Shown in pieces: positions 18,624-27,647 of a stretch of DNA of 64,000 bases (positions are counted from its first letter, which is position 1; the number at the start of each line of letters is the position of its first letter). The notes beneath the pieces are model-generated. The model saw only the letters and a program-made list of their open reading frames with translations, searched no databases and was not told the origin of the DNA. Both the position numbers and the translations under genes were made by a program. This DNA is from Leifsonia sp. Root4 (GTDB lineage Bacteria; Actinomycetota; Actinomycetes; Actinomycetales; Microbacteriaceae): assembly GCF_001425085.1 (NCBI RefSeq), contig NZ_LMDN01000005.1, forward strand, positions 1 through 64,000, written 5' to 3'.

Positions 18624-19550
18624 TCAGCTGAGGTGGTCGAGATAGCGCAGCAGCACGCCCTCCCGCAGCGCCCACGGTGACACCTCGAGTTCCTTGACCT
18701 TGAACGCCGCCATCGCCTCCGAGAGCACGATGCCGCCGGCGACGATCTGGAACGTGCGGTCGGCGGTGATGCCGGGCAGCGCGGGGCGGGCGTCGGCCGG
18801 GATCCGGGCCAGGCGGGGGATCCAATCATCCAGTTGTGAGCGGCGCAGCAGGAAGCGGTCCAGGGCCCCGACGCCGTCGACGACCGATCCGGCCAGGCGT
18901 GCCAGTGAACGGATCGTCTTGGACGAGCCGACGACGTGGGCCGGGGTCGGCAGATCGGCGAAGGCGGGCAATGCCTCCTCGAGGACCGCGCGTGCGTGCT
19001 CGCGCAGCGCATTCATCTGGGCGGCCGTCGGCGGGTCATCGTGCAGGAAGCCGATCGTGCTGCGGCCGGCACCGAGTGGCAGAGACAGCGACACCGCCGG
19101 GTACTCGTCCGCTCCGGCCGCGATCTCGAGCGAACCGCCCCCGATGTCGAAGAGCAGCGTGTCTGCGGCCGACCAGCCGTACCAGCGGCGCACCGCGAAG
19201 AAGGTGAGCCTGGCCTCGTCCTCGCCGGAGAGGACCTGCAGCTCGATCCCGGTCTCGGCCGTGATCAGATCCAGCACCTCCTGGCCGTTGCGGGCCTCGC
19301 GGAGCGCCGAGGTCGCCATGGGCAGCAACTCGTCGATGTTGTTCTGACGGGCAACGGCGCTGGCGGAGCGCACCGATTCCAGGATGGCGTCCACGCCCTC
19401 CGCACTGATCGAGCCGTCGGCCTCGAGATAGCGCATGAGCCGCAACACCGACTTGTGCGAGGCCATCGGCACAGGCGCGGCGCCCACATGGGCATCGACG
19501 ATCAACAGGTGGACGGTGTTCGAACCGACATCGAGAACTCCAAGACGCAT
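18624..19550 (-). CDS. Exopolyphosphatase / Ppx-GppA family phosphatase
   Basis: The 308-residue protein belongs to the ASKHA-fold Ppx/GppA family, which removes terminal phosphate from polyphosphate or from pppGpp. The N-terminal phosphate-binding motif GVLDVGSNTVHLLIVD opens the protein, and the second nucleotide-binding motif LLFDIGGGSLEIA lies near residue 140. It is the short actinobacterial form without the C-terminal HD-like domain. The ATG at 19550 is chosen because a TATCGT -10 box lies 7 bases upstream; in-frame starts further upstream would run over that promoter. Confidence 0.9.
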   Translation of the reverse strand: MRLGVLDVGSNTVHLLIVDAHVGAAPVPMASHKSVLRLMRYLEADGSISAEGVDAILESVRSASAVARQNNIDELLPMATSALREARNGQEVLDLITAETGIELQVLSGEDEARLTFFAVRRWYGWSAADTLLFDIGGGSLEIAAGADEYPAVSLSLPLGAGRSTIGFLHDDPPTAAQMNALREHARAVLEEALPAFADLPTPAHVVGSSKTIRSLARLAGSVVDGVGALDRFLLRRSQLDDWIPRLARIPADARPALPGITADRTFQIVAGGIVLSEAMAAFKVKELEVSPWALREGVLLRYLDHLS

Positions 19551-19556
19551 GCTGGA

Positions 19557-19562
19557 ACGATA
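19557..19562 (-). promoter_or_regulatory. -10 box (TATCGT) of ppx, leaderless spacing
   Basis: On the reverse strand TATCGT ends 7 bases before the ppx ATG at 19550, with no Shine-Dalgarno sequence, consistent with a leaderless transcript. Confidence 0.55.
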
Positions 19563-19719
19563 GCGTCTCGGCCGGGCACGGATGCGCGCATGGCGTGAAA
19601 TGCCCCGGCATGGTGCATACTGTTTCACACTCGGTAAGTGGGTCATTCGACCCACTTCGGAGGGCGCCGCCGATCGTGCGGCGGAATGGACTTGCTCAGC
19701 GTTGTGTAAGGAGGCCGTC

Positions 19720-20316
19720 ATGCCACGCATCCCCGCGGCAGAACGTCGCGCCGCCCTCGTTCAGGCCGCCCTTCGCGTCGTTGCAACCCAGGGTGTCAGC
19801 GCCGCAACGACCAGGGCCATCGTCGCGGAGGCCGGCATGTCGCTGGCCAGCTTCCACTACGCCTTCGCCTCGCGTGACGAACTGATGCACGAACTCATCG
19901 CCTTCGTCGTCGCCCACGAGCAGGCGGCCGTGCTCCCCGCCCCCGACGGTGACGCCTCCCTGCGGGACATCCTCCGGGCCGGCCTGCAGCGCTACGCGGA
20001 TCACCTGCGCGCCGACCCGCTGCGCGAGCAGGCGATGCTCGAGCTCACCCAACAGGCGCTGCGCTCGACGGGGATGGAACACCTCGCAAAGCTCCAATAC
20101 GACACCTACTTCGCGCTCGCGGCGACAGCGCTCACCACGGCAGCCGAGCAGACGGGAACCGCCTGGACGCGCCCCGTCGACGAGGTCGCGCGCCTGCTCG
20201 TCGTACTGACCGACGGTCTCACCATCACGTGGCTCGTCGAACGCGACGATGCCGCTGCGGCATCCATCATGGACTTTGCGGCGGACGCGCTCGCAGGATT
20301 GGGCAGGCAATTGTGA
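19720..20316 (+). CDS. TetR family transcriptional regulator
   Basis: A 198-residue TetR repressor. The N-terminal helix-turn-helix (residues 5-50, including ALRVVATQGVSAATTRAIVAEAGMSLASFHYAF) is typical; the rest is an all-helical ligand-binding domain. The ATG at 19720 is fixed by AAGGAGG at 19708-19714. It is the first gene of a four-gene unit: its stop overlaps the GTG of the MFS transporter, which in turn overlaps the next two genes. It therefore probably controls that operon and itself. The ligand is unknown. Confidence 0.9.
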   Translation: MPRIPAAERRAALVQAALRVVATQGVSAATTRAIVAEAGMSLASFHYAFASRDELMHELIAFVVAHEQAAVLPAPDGDASLRDILRAGLQRYADHLRADPLREQAMLELTQQALRSTGMEHLAKLQYDTYFALAATALTTAAEQTGTAWTRPVDEVARLLVVLTDGLTITWLVERDDAAAASIMDFAADALAGLGRQL

Positions 20317-21596
20317 GCGGCACAACCACGACTCCGAACACGAGCGGGGCCGAACTGCCCGGCGTCTTCGCCGAACCGACGCGCCGGGTCTCCGGCGGGT
20401 GGATCGCCGCCTTCGGCAGCGCCTGGCTCGGCATCTGGATGGCGCAGCTCACGCCGGTGCAGATGCTGCTGCCGCTGCAGATCGACGCCCAACTCAAGCC
20501 GGAGCACTGGGTCGACAGCGTCGTCGCCTTCGGTGTGATCTCCGGCATCGCCGGTCTCATCGCGATGCTCGCGTTCCCGCTGACCGGGGCGTTGAGCGAC
20601 CGCACCACCTCGCGTTTCGGCCGCCGCCGACCGTGGATCGCCGCGGGCACACTGCTCTTCGCCGTGGCACTGGTCGCCCTCGGCTTCCAGACGGAGCTGT
20701 TCGGCATCGCCCTCTGCTGGATCATCGCCAGCACCGGCTTCTGTGTGCTCACCGCGGCGCTCACCGCGACGATCTCCGACCAGGTTCCCGTCGGCCAGCG
20801 TGGCTACGTCTCGGGCTGGATGTCGGCGCCGCAGGCCGTCGGCACCATCCTCGGCCTCGTGCTGGTGCTCACCGTCTTCACCGGCCAGCTGCTCGGCTAC
20901 GTCTCGATGGCCGTGCTGCTCGTGCTGCTGATGATCCCGTTCCTGCTCCGCCCCGACGCCGTGCTGCTGCCGGAGCAACGCGAGCCGCTCAGCACCCGGG
21001 GCATCCTCGCGAGCCTGTGGATCAGCCCGCGCCGCTACCCCGACTTCGGCTGGACGCTGCTCAGCCGGGTCCTGGTCAACTTCGGCAACGCCTTCGGGAC
21101 GAGCCTGCTGCTCTACTTCTTGATGTTCCAGCTGAATGACAAGAACGCCGAAGAGAACCTGATCCTGCTGACGCTGATCTACATGGTCTTCGTCGTGCTC
21201 TCCTCGCTCATTCTGGGCCGACTCTCGGACCGGCTGGGGCGGCGCAAGGCCTTCGTCTTCATGTCGTCGAGCGCCCAGGCCTTCGCCGCCCTGCTGCTCG
21301 CCTTCTTCCCCAGCCTGCCGATGGCGATGGTCGCCGCCGGGCTGCTCGGCCTCGGCTACGGCTGCTTCCTCTCGGTCGACCAGGCGCTGGCCACCCAGGT
21401 GCTCCCCGACCCGGCCACCCGCGGGAAGGACCTCGGCATCATGAACATCGCCACCACCGTGCCGCAGGCGGTCGCCCCGATGCTCGGTGCGGCCACGGTC
21501 GCGCTGCTCGGCGGCTTCCAGGGGCTGTTCCTGATGTCGGCCGTCTTCGCCTTCGCCGGTGCGCTCGCCGTCGCACGCGTGAAGTCGGTGCGCTGA
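20313..21596 (+). CDS. MFS transporter
   Basis: This is a 427-residue major facilitator with about 12 membrane segments. The loop between helices 2 and 3 reads LSDRTTSRFGRRRPWI, a pattern shared with the SLC45/sugar-cation-symporter branch of MFS, and the equivalent loop in the second half is LGRLSDRLGRRKAF. The GTG at 20313 overlaps the tetR stop, and the 3' end overlaps the next gene by one base. With an oxidase for sugar lactones in the same operon, a sugar-acid or related substrate is possible but unproven. Confidence 0.85.
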   Translation: MSGTTTTPNTSGAELPGVFAEPTRRVSGGWIAAFGSAWLGIWMAQLTPVQMLLPLQIDAQLKPEHWVDSVVAFGVISGIAGLIAMLAFPLTGALSDRTTSRFGRRRPWIAAGTLLFAVALVALGFQTELFGIALCWIIASTGFCVLTAALTATISDQVPVGQRGYVSGWMSAPQAVGTILGLVLVLTVFTGQLLGYVSMAVLLVLLMIPFLLRPDAVLLPEQREPLSTRGILASLWISPRRYPDFGWTLLSRVLVNFGNAFGTSLLLYFLMFQLNDKNAEENLILLTLIYMVFVVLSSLILGRLSDRLGRRKAFVFMSSSAQAFAALLLAFFPSLPMAMVAAGLLGLGYGCFLSVDQALATQVLPDPATRGKDLGIMNIATTVPQAVAPMLGAATVALLGGFQGLFLMSAVFAFAGALAVARVKSVR

Positions 21597-22867
21597 TGAG
21601 CGCGCAGTTGGGTCTCCGCTCCGGCTTCGAACTGACCGACACCGGCGTCTCGGCATCCGCCCTGCCCGCCCGCTTCCGCGGTGCGGAGTACTGGCGCGCG
21701 CTCGACGCCGCCACCAGTGAGCTCGACCCGCCCTTCGCTGTGCTGCAACTGGATGCGCTGCGACACAACGCCAGCGACATGCTGCGCCGCGCCGGCGGCA
21801 TGCCGATCCGGGTGGCGAGCAAGTCGCTGCGTGTGCGCGGCGTCATCGAGGCCCTGCTCGAACTGCCCGGATACCACGGCGTGCTCGCCTACACGCTGGC
21901 CGAGGCACTCTGGCTGGCCGAGACCGTCGACGACGTCGTCGTCGGCTACCCGAGCGTCGACCGTGCCGCGATCCGTCGCCTGGCCACCGACCCGGCCCTC
22001 GCCGCGCGCGTCACGCTGATGGTGGACTCGCCGGAGCAGCTTGACGTCGTCGACGCGGTGCTGCGGCCGGGGGAGCGGGAGAACGTGCGCGTCTGCCTCG
22101 AGCTCGATGCCTCCTGGAACGCCCCGGTGCTCGGCCACCTGGGCGTCTGGCGATCGCCGGTGCACAGCGCAGCGGATGCCGGGGCGCTCGCCGCGTACAT
22201 CACCTCGCGACCGGGTTTCACCCTCGTCGGCATGATGGCCTATGAGGCGCAGATCGCCGGGGTCGGCAACCAGCCGATCGGCAAGCCGGTCGACGGGGTG
22301 ATCAATCGCTGGATGCAGCGGCAGTCCATCGCCGAGCTGCACGAGCGTCGTGGGGCGGCGGTGGCCGCCGTCCGCGCGATCGCGCCGCTCGAGTTCGTCA
22401 ACGGCGGTGGAACGGGCTCGCTGGAGAGCACCTCGAGCGACGCCTCGGTCACCGAGATCGCAGCGGGCAGCGGGGCGTTCGGCGGGCACCTCTTCGACAA
22501 CTACGGGCACTTCGCCCCGGCCCCCGCCGCTGCCTTCGCGCTGCCGATCGTGCGCAAGGCGACGGAGGACACGGCGACGATGCTCGGCGGCGGATGGGTC
22601 GCCTCCGGGCCACCCGCGGCGGACCGGCTGCCCCAGCTCGTCTGGCCGGAGGGTCTCTCCTTCGTCTCGCGGGAGATGGCGGGCGAGGTGCAGAGCCCCC
22701 TCACGGGCGAGGCGGCAGTTCGGCTTCGACCGGGGGACAGGGTCTGGCTCCGGCACACGAAGTCCGGCGAACTCAGCGAACACGTCAACGAGTTCGCCCT
22801 GATCGATGACAATGCGGTCGTCGGCACGCTGCCGAGCTACCGCGGCGAGGGAAAGGCATTCTTGTGA
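21596..22867 (+). CDS. PLP-dependent amino acid deaminase/aldolase (alanine-racemase N-terminal fold)
   Basis: The 423-residue protein has the alanine racemase/D-threonine aldolase type III PLP fold: a TIM barrel with the PLP-lysine at Lys76 in the RVASKSLR segment and a C-terminal beta domain of the D-serine dehydratase-like type. Family members deaminate or cleave D-hydroxy amino acids; the actual substrate here cannot be told. The ATG overlaps the last base of the MFS gene, and its TGA overlaps the GTG of the oxidase gene, so the three are translated together. Confidence 0.8.
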   Translation: MSAQLGLRSGFELTDTGVSASALPARFRGAEYWRALDAATSELDPPFAVLQLDALRHNASDMLRRAGGMPIRVASKSLRVRGVIEALLELPGYHGVLAYTLAEALWLAETVDDVVVGYPSVDRAAIRRLATDPALAARVTLMVDSPEQLDVVDAVLRPGERENVRVCLELDASWNAPVLGHLGVWRSPVHSAADAGALAAYITSRPGFTLVGMMAYEAQIAGVGNQPIGKPVDGVINRWMQRQSIAELHERRGAAVAAVRAIAPLEFVNGGGTGSLESTSSDASVTEIAAGSGAFGGHLFDNYGHFAPAPAAAFALPIVRKATEDTATMLGGGWVASGPPAADRLPQLVWPEGLSFVSREMAGEVQSPLTGEAAVRLRPGDRVWLRHTKSGELSEHVNEFALIDDNAVVGTLPSYRGEGKAFL

Positions 22868-24264
22868 GCGGCGCGCCAAAGACGACGGTGGGACAGAGCA
22901 CGGGAAGCGGCACGAGGCGCGCCGGCAGGGGCGCACTGAACGCGACCGGCGCGGTGTGGCGCAACTGGGGGCGCAGCGAAGCGGTGCGCCCGGTACGGGT
23001 GGAACGTCCGGCGAGCGTCGGCGCCGTGCAGCGCGCCGTGCTGGCCGCCGCGAAGAGCGGGCTGCCGGTGAAGGCGATCGGCGCCGGCCACAGCTTCACG
23101 GGCATCGCCGTGGCACCGGGCGTGCAGCTTGAGCTCTCCGGGCTGCGCGGTGTGCTCGACCACGACGTTGAACGACACCGCGTCACCCTCGCCGCCGGCA
23201 CCAATCTGCACCAGCTCCCCGGGCTGCTGGCCCCGCTCGGCCTTGCGCTGCCGAACATGGGCGATATCGACCGGCAGACGATCGCCGGCGCGACCTCCAC
23301 GGGCACCCACGGCACCGGTGGCTCCTTCGGCGGACTCGCCACCCAGATCGTCGGCCTCAGCCTGGTGACCGCGAACGGCGAGCTGCTGCACATCGGGACC
23401 AACAGCGCCGGCGTCACGGCAAACGCCGAGCTGCTGCCTGCCGCACGCCTCGGGCTCGGCGCCCTCGGCGTGATCGTCGACGTCACGCTCCAGCTCGTTC
23501 CGACCTTCGTGCTGCAGGCCGTCGAACGCCCGGAGCCGCTCTACGGCGTTCTGGCGAACTACCTCGAGCGCTCGGCATCCAAGGACCACTACGAGTTCTA
23601 CTGGTTCCCGCACACCGAGTCGGCTCTCACCAAGACCAACACGCGGCTGCCGGCGGATGCCGCGCTCTCCCCGATCCCGCCGATCAAGCGCTGGGTCGAC
23701 GACGAGCTCGTCGCCAACGGCCTCTACCGGGTGATGTGCAACCTCGGGAAGGCCGTCCCGTCGGTGATCCCGCGACTCAGCCAGCTGGCCGACAAGGTGA
23801 CGGGCACCCGCGACTTCACCGACTTCTCACCGGCCGTCTTCGTCACCAACCGCACGGTGCGCTTCCGCGAGATGGAGTATGCGCTGCCGCGGGAGGCCGT
23901 GCCGGCTGCACTCTGCGAGGTGAAGTCGTTGATCGAGAAGAAGGGATGGCGCATCTCCTTCCCGCTCGAGGTGCGCTCGGCCGCCGCCGACGACAACTGG
24001 CTCTCCACCGCTTACGGCCGCGACACCGGCTACATCGCTGTGCATCGCTTCTTCCGGGAGGACCCGGAGGAGTACTTCCGCGCGGTCGAACAGATCATGA
24101 TCGCGCACGCCGGCCGACCACACTGGGGCAAGATGCACTACCGCGATGCCGCATCGCTCCGCACCGTGTACCCGCGCTTCGACGACTTCCTGGCCGTGCG
24201 CGACCGCCTCGACCCCGACCGGGTGTTCGGCAACGCCTACCTGCGGCAGGTGCTCGGCGACTGA
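22864..24264 (+). CDS. FAD-linked aldonolactone oxidase (D-arabinono-1,4-lactone oxidase family)
   Basis: A VAO-family flavoprotein of 466 residues. The FAD_binding_4 domain includes KAIGAGHSFTG, whose His76 is the residue that binds FAD covalently in aldonolactone oxidases. A TSTGTHGTGGSFGGLA stretch follows near residue 145. The C-terminal ALO domain ends with the family's HWGKMHYR segment (about 420), which carries the His-x-Gly-Lys active-site pattern. It oxidises a sugar-1,4-lactone; M. tuberculosis has a related L-gulono-lactone enzyme. Last gene of the TetR-led operon. The first 20 residues are a low-complexity Gly/Ser/Thr tail. Confidence 0.88.
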   Translation: MSGAPKTTVGQSTGSGTRRAGRGALNATGAVWRNWGRSEAVRPVRVERPASVGAVQRAVLAAAKSGLPVKAIGAGHSFTGIAVAPGVQLELSGLRGVLDHDVERHRVTLAAGTNLHQLPGLLAPLGLALPNMGDIDRQTIAGATSTGTHGTGGSFGGLATQIVGLSLVTANGELLHIGTNSAGVTANAELLPAARLGLGALGVIVDVTLQLVPTFVLQAVERPEPLYGVLANYLERSASKDHYEFYWFPHTESALTKTNTRLPADAALSPIPPIKRWVDDELVANGLYRVMCNLGKAVPSVIPRLSQLADKVTGTRDFTDFSPAVFVTNRTVRFREMEYALPREAVPAALCEVKSLIEKKGWRISFPLEVRSAAADDNWLSTAYGRDTGYIAVHRFFREDPEEYFRAVEQIMIAHAGRPHWGKMHYRDAASLRTVYPRFDDFLAVRDRLDPDRVFGNAYLRQVLGD

Positions 24265-24310
24265 GCCCTTTCGGCGACAGAGGCACGTCGGCGACTAAGC
24301 CCCTTCGGCG

Positions 24311-25045
24311 CTAGGGCGTCCGGCGGCGCAGGGTCAAGGAACCGAGCACGACGGCGCCGACGGCGTATGCGGCGATGATGCCGATGTCGATCCAGATCGC
24401 CGCCGTGTCGTCGGATCCGCTCGCCACCGCGTTCAGCGCGTCGATCGCGTGCGAGAGCGGTAGCCAGTCACCGATCGCCTGCAGCACCTCTGGCAGCTGA
24501 TCGCGCGGCAGGAAGATGCCGCCGAGCAGGATCTGCGGGAACACGAGCACGGGCATGAACTGCACCACCTGGAACTCGGTACGGGCGAACGCGCTCGCGA
24601 GCAGGCCCAGGGTCGTGCCGAGCGCGGCATCCATCACCGCCACGAGCAGCAGCAGCCCGATGGAGCCGTCGATCTCGAGTCCACAGACCCAGACGGCGAA
24701 CGCGACCGCGATGCTGGCCTGCGCCACGGCGAGCAGACCGAAGGCGATCGTGTAGCCGAGGAGGAAGTCGCCGCGGCCGAGCGGCATCGCCAGCAGCCGC
24801 TCCAGGGTTCCCGTGCGGCGCTCCCGCAGGGTCGCGATGCTCGTGACGAGGAACATCACGATGAACGGGAAGAGCGCGATCATCGCCGGCCCGATCGAGG
24901 CGAAGACGGGTGTGTCGGAGAAGATCCAGGCCACGAGGCCGATCAGCAGGGTTGGCACGAGCAGCAACAGGGCAATGGTGCGCGGGTCGTGCCGGATCTG
25001 GGTGAGCACCCGGCCGGTCGTGGCGAGGGTGCGCCCGGCGTTCAT
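24311..25045 (-). CDS. ABC-2 type exporter permease (DrrB-like)
   Basis: This 244-residue protein has six membrane segments and the ABC2_membrane pattern, including RRTGTLERLLAMPLGRGDFLLGY (about residues 75-97) and the hydrophobic FPQILLGGIFLPRDQLPEVLQ segment (about 168-188) found in DrrB/YadH-type permeases. Its start overlaps the stop of the ATPase gene upstream (ATGA). Together they form a drug- or lipid-type exporter; the substrate is not evident. Confidence 0.9.
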   Translation of the reverse strand: MNAGRTLATTGRVLTQIRHDPRTIALLLLVPTLLIGLVAWIFSDTPVFASIGPAMIALFPFIVMFLVTSIATLRERRTGTLERLLAMPLGRGDFLLGYTIAFGLLAVAQASIAVAFAVWVCGLEIDGSIGLLLLVAVMDAALGTTLGLLASAFARTEFQVVQFMPVLVFPQILLGGIFLPRDQLPEVLQAIGDWLPLSHAIDALNAVASGSDDTAAIWIDIGIIAAYAVGAVVLGSLTLRRRTP

Positions 25046-25830
25046 GGGCGAGCCCCCGCATCGCCGGCCGGGTCATCCGGCGTGCGGGCGTGGCGCCCGC
25101 CATGCGACTCCCCGCGTCGGGTGATGACCTCGAGGAACGCGCTCTCGGCGTCGCCGGCCCCGGTGCTGGCGAGCAGCCCGGCCGGTGTGTCGTCGAAGAG
25201 GATCTCGCCGTCCCGCATCAGCAGCAACCGGTCGCAGCGGGTGGCCTCATCCATGACATGGCTCGAGACGAGCAGACTCACCCCGGATGCCGCGAGCCGA
25301 TGGAACAACTCCCACAACTCGACCCGCAACACCGGGTCCAGCCCCACGGTCGGTTCGTCCAGCACGAGCAGCTCCGGCGAGCCGAGCAGGGCCGCGGCCA
25401 GCGACACCCGACTACGCTGCCCGCCCGAGAGCTCGGCGACCAGCTGCCCGGCCTGATCGGCGAGCGATGTGGCATCCAGAACCCGGTCGACATCCGTCGA
25501 CGGCGCCCCGAGCACCCGGCGGAAGTAGTCGATGTTCTGGCGCACCGTGAGGTCGTCGTAGACGCTCGCGGCCTGGGTGACGTAGCCGACGCGGTGCCGC
25601 AGTGCGGCGCTTCCGCCCGGCAGGCCGAGCACGGTCACCGTGCCGGACTGGATGACCTGCACGCCGACGATCGCACGCATCAGCGTCGTCTTGCCGCAGC
25701 CGCTCGGACCGAGCAGGCCGACGACCTGGCCGCGCGGCACATCGAGGCGCAGGCCGTGCAGCACCGGGATTCGCCCCCTCCGCACACGCAGATCGTCGAT
25801 GCGGATCGCAACAGCCGTGCTGTTCATCAT
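25042..25830 (-). CDS. ABC transporter ATP-binding protein (DrrA-like)
   Basis: An ATPase of about 262 residues for the adjacent ABC-2 permease. Walker A GPSGCGKTT is near residue 40, the Q-loop segment VGYVTQAASVYDDLTVRQN near 85, signature LSGGQRSRVSLAAAL near 133, Walker B LLVLDEPTVGLDP near 155, and SSHVMDEATRCD carries the switch His. The start is uncertain: ATG codons at 25839, 25830 and 25827 are all possible, none with a clear ribosome binding site; 25830 is used here. An in-frame extension to 26034 is rejected because it lacks family similarity and runs into the lemA promoter region. Confidence 0.9.
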   Translation of the reverse strand: MMNSTAVAIRIDDLRVRRGRIPVLHGLRLDVPRGQVVGLLGPSGCGKTTLMRAIVGVQVIQSGTVTVLGLPGGSAALRHRVGYVTQAASVYDDLTVRQNIDYFRRVLGAPSTDVDRVLDATSLADQAGQLVAELSGGQRSRVSLAAALLGSPELLVLDEPTVGLDPVLRVELWELFHRLAASGVSLLVSSHVMDEATRCDRLLLMRDGEILFDDTPAGLLASTGAGDAESAFLEVITRRGESHGGRHARTPDDPAGDAGARP

Positions 25831-25974
25831 GAGATGCATTATTCGCCACTTCCGGCCCCCGTGATAGTCCCGAAACGAGGCAAAACGGAGGGGTGGCACC
25901 GGGCGATGCAGGGAGTCGCCGCCATGCTGGCTTGGAGTCTGGTGAGAACGCCATGAATGCGCGAAGCTGCCACC

Positions 25975-25980
25975 TAGGAT
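25975..25980 (+). promoter_or_regulatory. Probable -10 box (TAGGAT) of lemA-htpX
   Basis: TAGGAT predicts transcription from about 25987 and a leader of about 53 bases, with an AAGGAG ribosome binding site near 26029-26034 before the lemA ATG. Confidence 0.45.
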
Positions 25981-26039
25981 GGAGGAGCACCCAGGCTGTA
26001 CCCGCCACACAATCACGCGTTCTACAAGGAGCATCTGCC

Positions 26040-26606
26040 ATGGAATGGCTCATCCCGATTCTTATCGTCGTCGTCCTCGCTGCCATCATCGGCATCTACC
26101 TGTGGGCGACGTACAACGCGCTGGTGACGCTGAATGTGCGTGTCGATGAGGCCTGGAGCGACATCACGGTGCAGCTGAAGCGTCGTGCCGACCTGATCCC
26201 GAATCTGATCGAGACGGTCAAGGGCTACGCCGCCCACGAGAAGGGCGTCTTCGAGAGTGTGACGAAGGCCCGCGCCGAGAGCCTGTCCGTGCAGACCCCC
26301 GCCGATGCCTCCGTCGCCGAGAACCACATGCAGAGCGCCCTGAAGAGCATCTTCGCCGTCGCGGAGGCGTACCCGCAGCTGCAGGCCAGCCAGAACTACC
26401 TGCAGTTGCAGGGCGAGCTGGTCGACACCGAAGACAAGATCCAGGCCGCACGCCGCTTCTACAACGGTGGCGTGCGTGAACTGAACACGAAAATCCAGGT
26501 GTTCCCGAACAACGTCTTCGCCAACAAGCTCGGTTTCAACGGGCGTCAGTTCTTCGAGGTTGCGGATGCCGCAGCGATCGCCGAGCCGCCCCGCGTGCAG
26601 TTCTAG
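26040..26606 (+). CDS. lemA: LemA family protein
   Basis: This is a 188-residue membrane protein with one N-terminal hydrophobic segment (residues 4-25) and a helical LemA domain. The domain shows LWATYNALVTLNVRVDEAWSDI, the conserved QLKRRADLIPNLIETVKGYA stretch, and a C-terminal FPNNVFANKLGF motif. The biological role is not well defined; LemA genes often sit beside the M48 peptidase HtpX, as here (45 bases downstream). The ATG at 26040 is supported by AAGGAG; earlier in-frame starts would cross the -10 box. Confidence 0.93.
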   Translation: MEWLIPILIVVVLAAIIGIYLWATYNALVTLNVRVDEAWSDITVQLKRRADLIPNLIETVKGYAAHEKGVFESVTKARAESLSVQTPADASVAENHMQSALKSIFAVAEAYPQLQASQNYLQLQGELVDTEDKIQAARRFYNGGVRELNTKIQVFPNNVFANKLGFNGRQFFEVADAAAIAEPPRVQF

Positions 26607-26651
26607 CCTGAACCGTTCTCACGCCCTCCGGCCCCACACTGACCAGGAACC

Positions 26652-27527
26652 ATGTATAGCGCGATAGCCCGCAACAAGCGCAACACCGTCTTCATCATCA
26701 TCTTCTTCCTGCTGATCATCGGCGCGCTTGGCTGGTTGGCAGGCTACATCTACGAGAGCCCGTCGATGGTTGTGACGACGCTCGTCGTCGCGACCCTCTA
26801 CGCCGTGTTCCAGTACTTCATGGCCGGGCGCCAGGCCGTCGCGATGAGCGGCGGCGTCGAGATCACCTCGGTGACCGACCACCCGCGGCTGTGGCGCGTC
26901 GTCGAGAACCTCTCCATCACCACGGGGACGCCGATGCCGAAGATCTACGTGATCAGCGACCCGGCACCGAACGCCTTCGCGACGGGCCGTGACCCGGAGC
27001 ACGCCATCGTCGCGGCGACGACGGGTCTGCTCGAGATCATGGACGACGCCGAGCTGGAGGGCGTCATGGCGCACGAGCTCGGTCACGTGCGCAACTACGA
27101 CATCCGGGTGTCGATGATCGTCTTCGGACTCGTCGTCGCCGTCGGTTTCATCGCCGACATGTTCATGCGGATGGCGTTCTTCGGCCGGAACAACAACAAC
27201 GGCAACCCGCTCGTGATGGTGTTCGGACTCGTCGCGATGCTCGTCGCGCCGCTCGTGGCCGGCATGGTGCAGATGGCGGTCTCCCGCCAGCGCGAGTACC
27301 TCGCAGATGCCACCGGCGCGCTCACGACCCGCCACCCGGAGGCGCTGGCGAGCGCGCTGCTGAAGCTCGAGGCCTACTCGCGCCCGATGCAGCGACAGAA
27401 CTCCTCAATGGCGCACCTCTGGATCGCCGACCCGCTGAAGCCCGGCATCATGGACCGCCTGTTCAGCACCCACCCTCCGATCGCCGAGCGCGTCGAGCGG
27501 CTGCGCACCATGGGCGGCAGTTTCTAG
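26652..27527 (+). CDS. htpX: Protease HtpX homologue (M48 family zinc metalloprotease)
   Basis: This is a membrane-bound zinc protease for quality control of membrane proteins. The 291-residue protein has two N-terminal membrane segments (about 14-33 and 38-57). The zinc site HELGH lies in VMAHELGHVRN near residue 142, two further hydrophobic segments occur around 155-205, and the third zinc ligand Glu sits in SRQREYLADATGA near 215. The C-terminal STHPPIAERVERL motif is complete. It forms an operon with lemA. Confidence 0.94.
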   Translation: MYSAIARNKRNTVFIIIFFLLIIGALGWLAGYIYESPSMVVTTLVVATLYAVFQYFMAGRQAVAMSGGVEITSVTDHPRLWRVVENLSITTGTPMPKIYVISDPAPNAFATGRDPEHAIVAATTGLLEIMDDAELEGVMAHELGHVRNYDIRVSMIVFGLVVAVGFIADMFMRMAFFGRNNNNGNPLVMVFGLVAMLVAPLVAGMVQMAVSRQREYLADATGALTTRHPEALASALLKLEAYSRPMQRQNSSMAHLWIADPLKPGIMDRLFSTHPPIAERVERLRTMGGSF

Positions 27528-27539
27528 GTTGCCGACGCT

Positions 27540-27556
27540 CGCTGCGCCTCGCAGCG
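27540..27556 (+). terminator. Weak hairpin after htpX
   Basis: CGCTGCG at 27540-27546 pairs with CGCAGCG at 27550-27556 over a 3-base loop, 13 bases past the htpX stop and before the converging glycosylase gene. There is no T-run, so termination is only a possibility. The rest of the 120-bp gap shows nothing else. Confidence 0.3.
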
Positions 27557-27647
27557 TTGCACGGAGACAGTGCGGTTGCAACGACGGCTGCGGCCGAATC
27601 GTCCTTGCGAACGCGCTATGTCCTTTTTGGCGGATGCCGCTGCGCGG

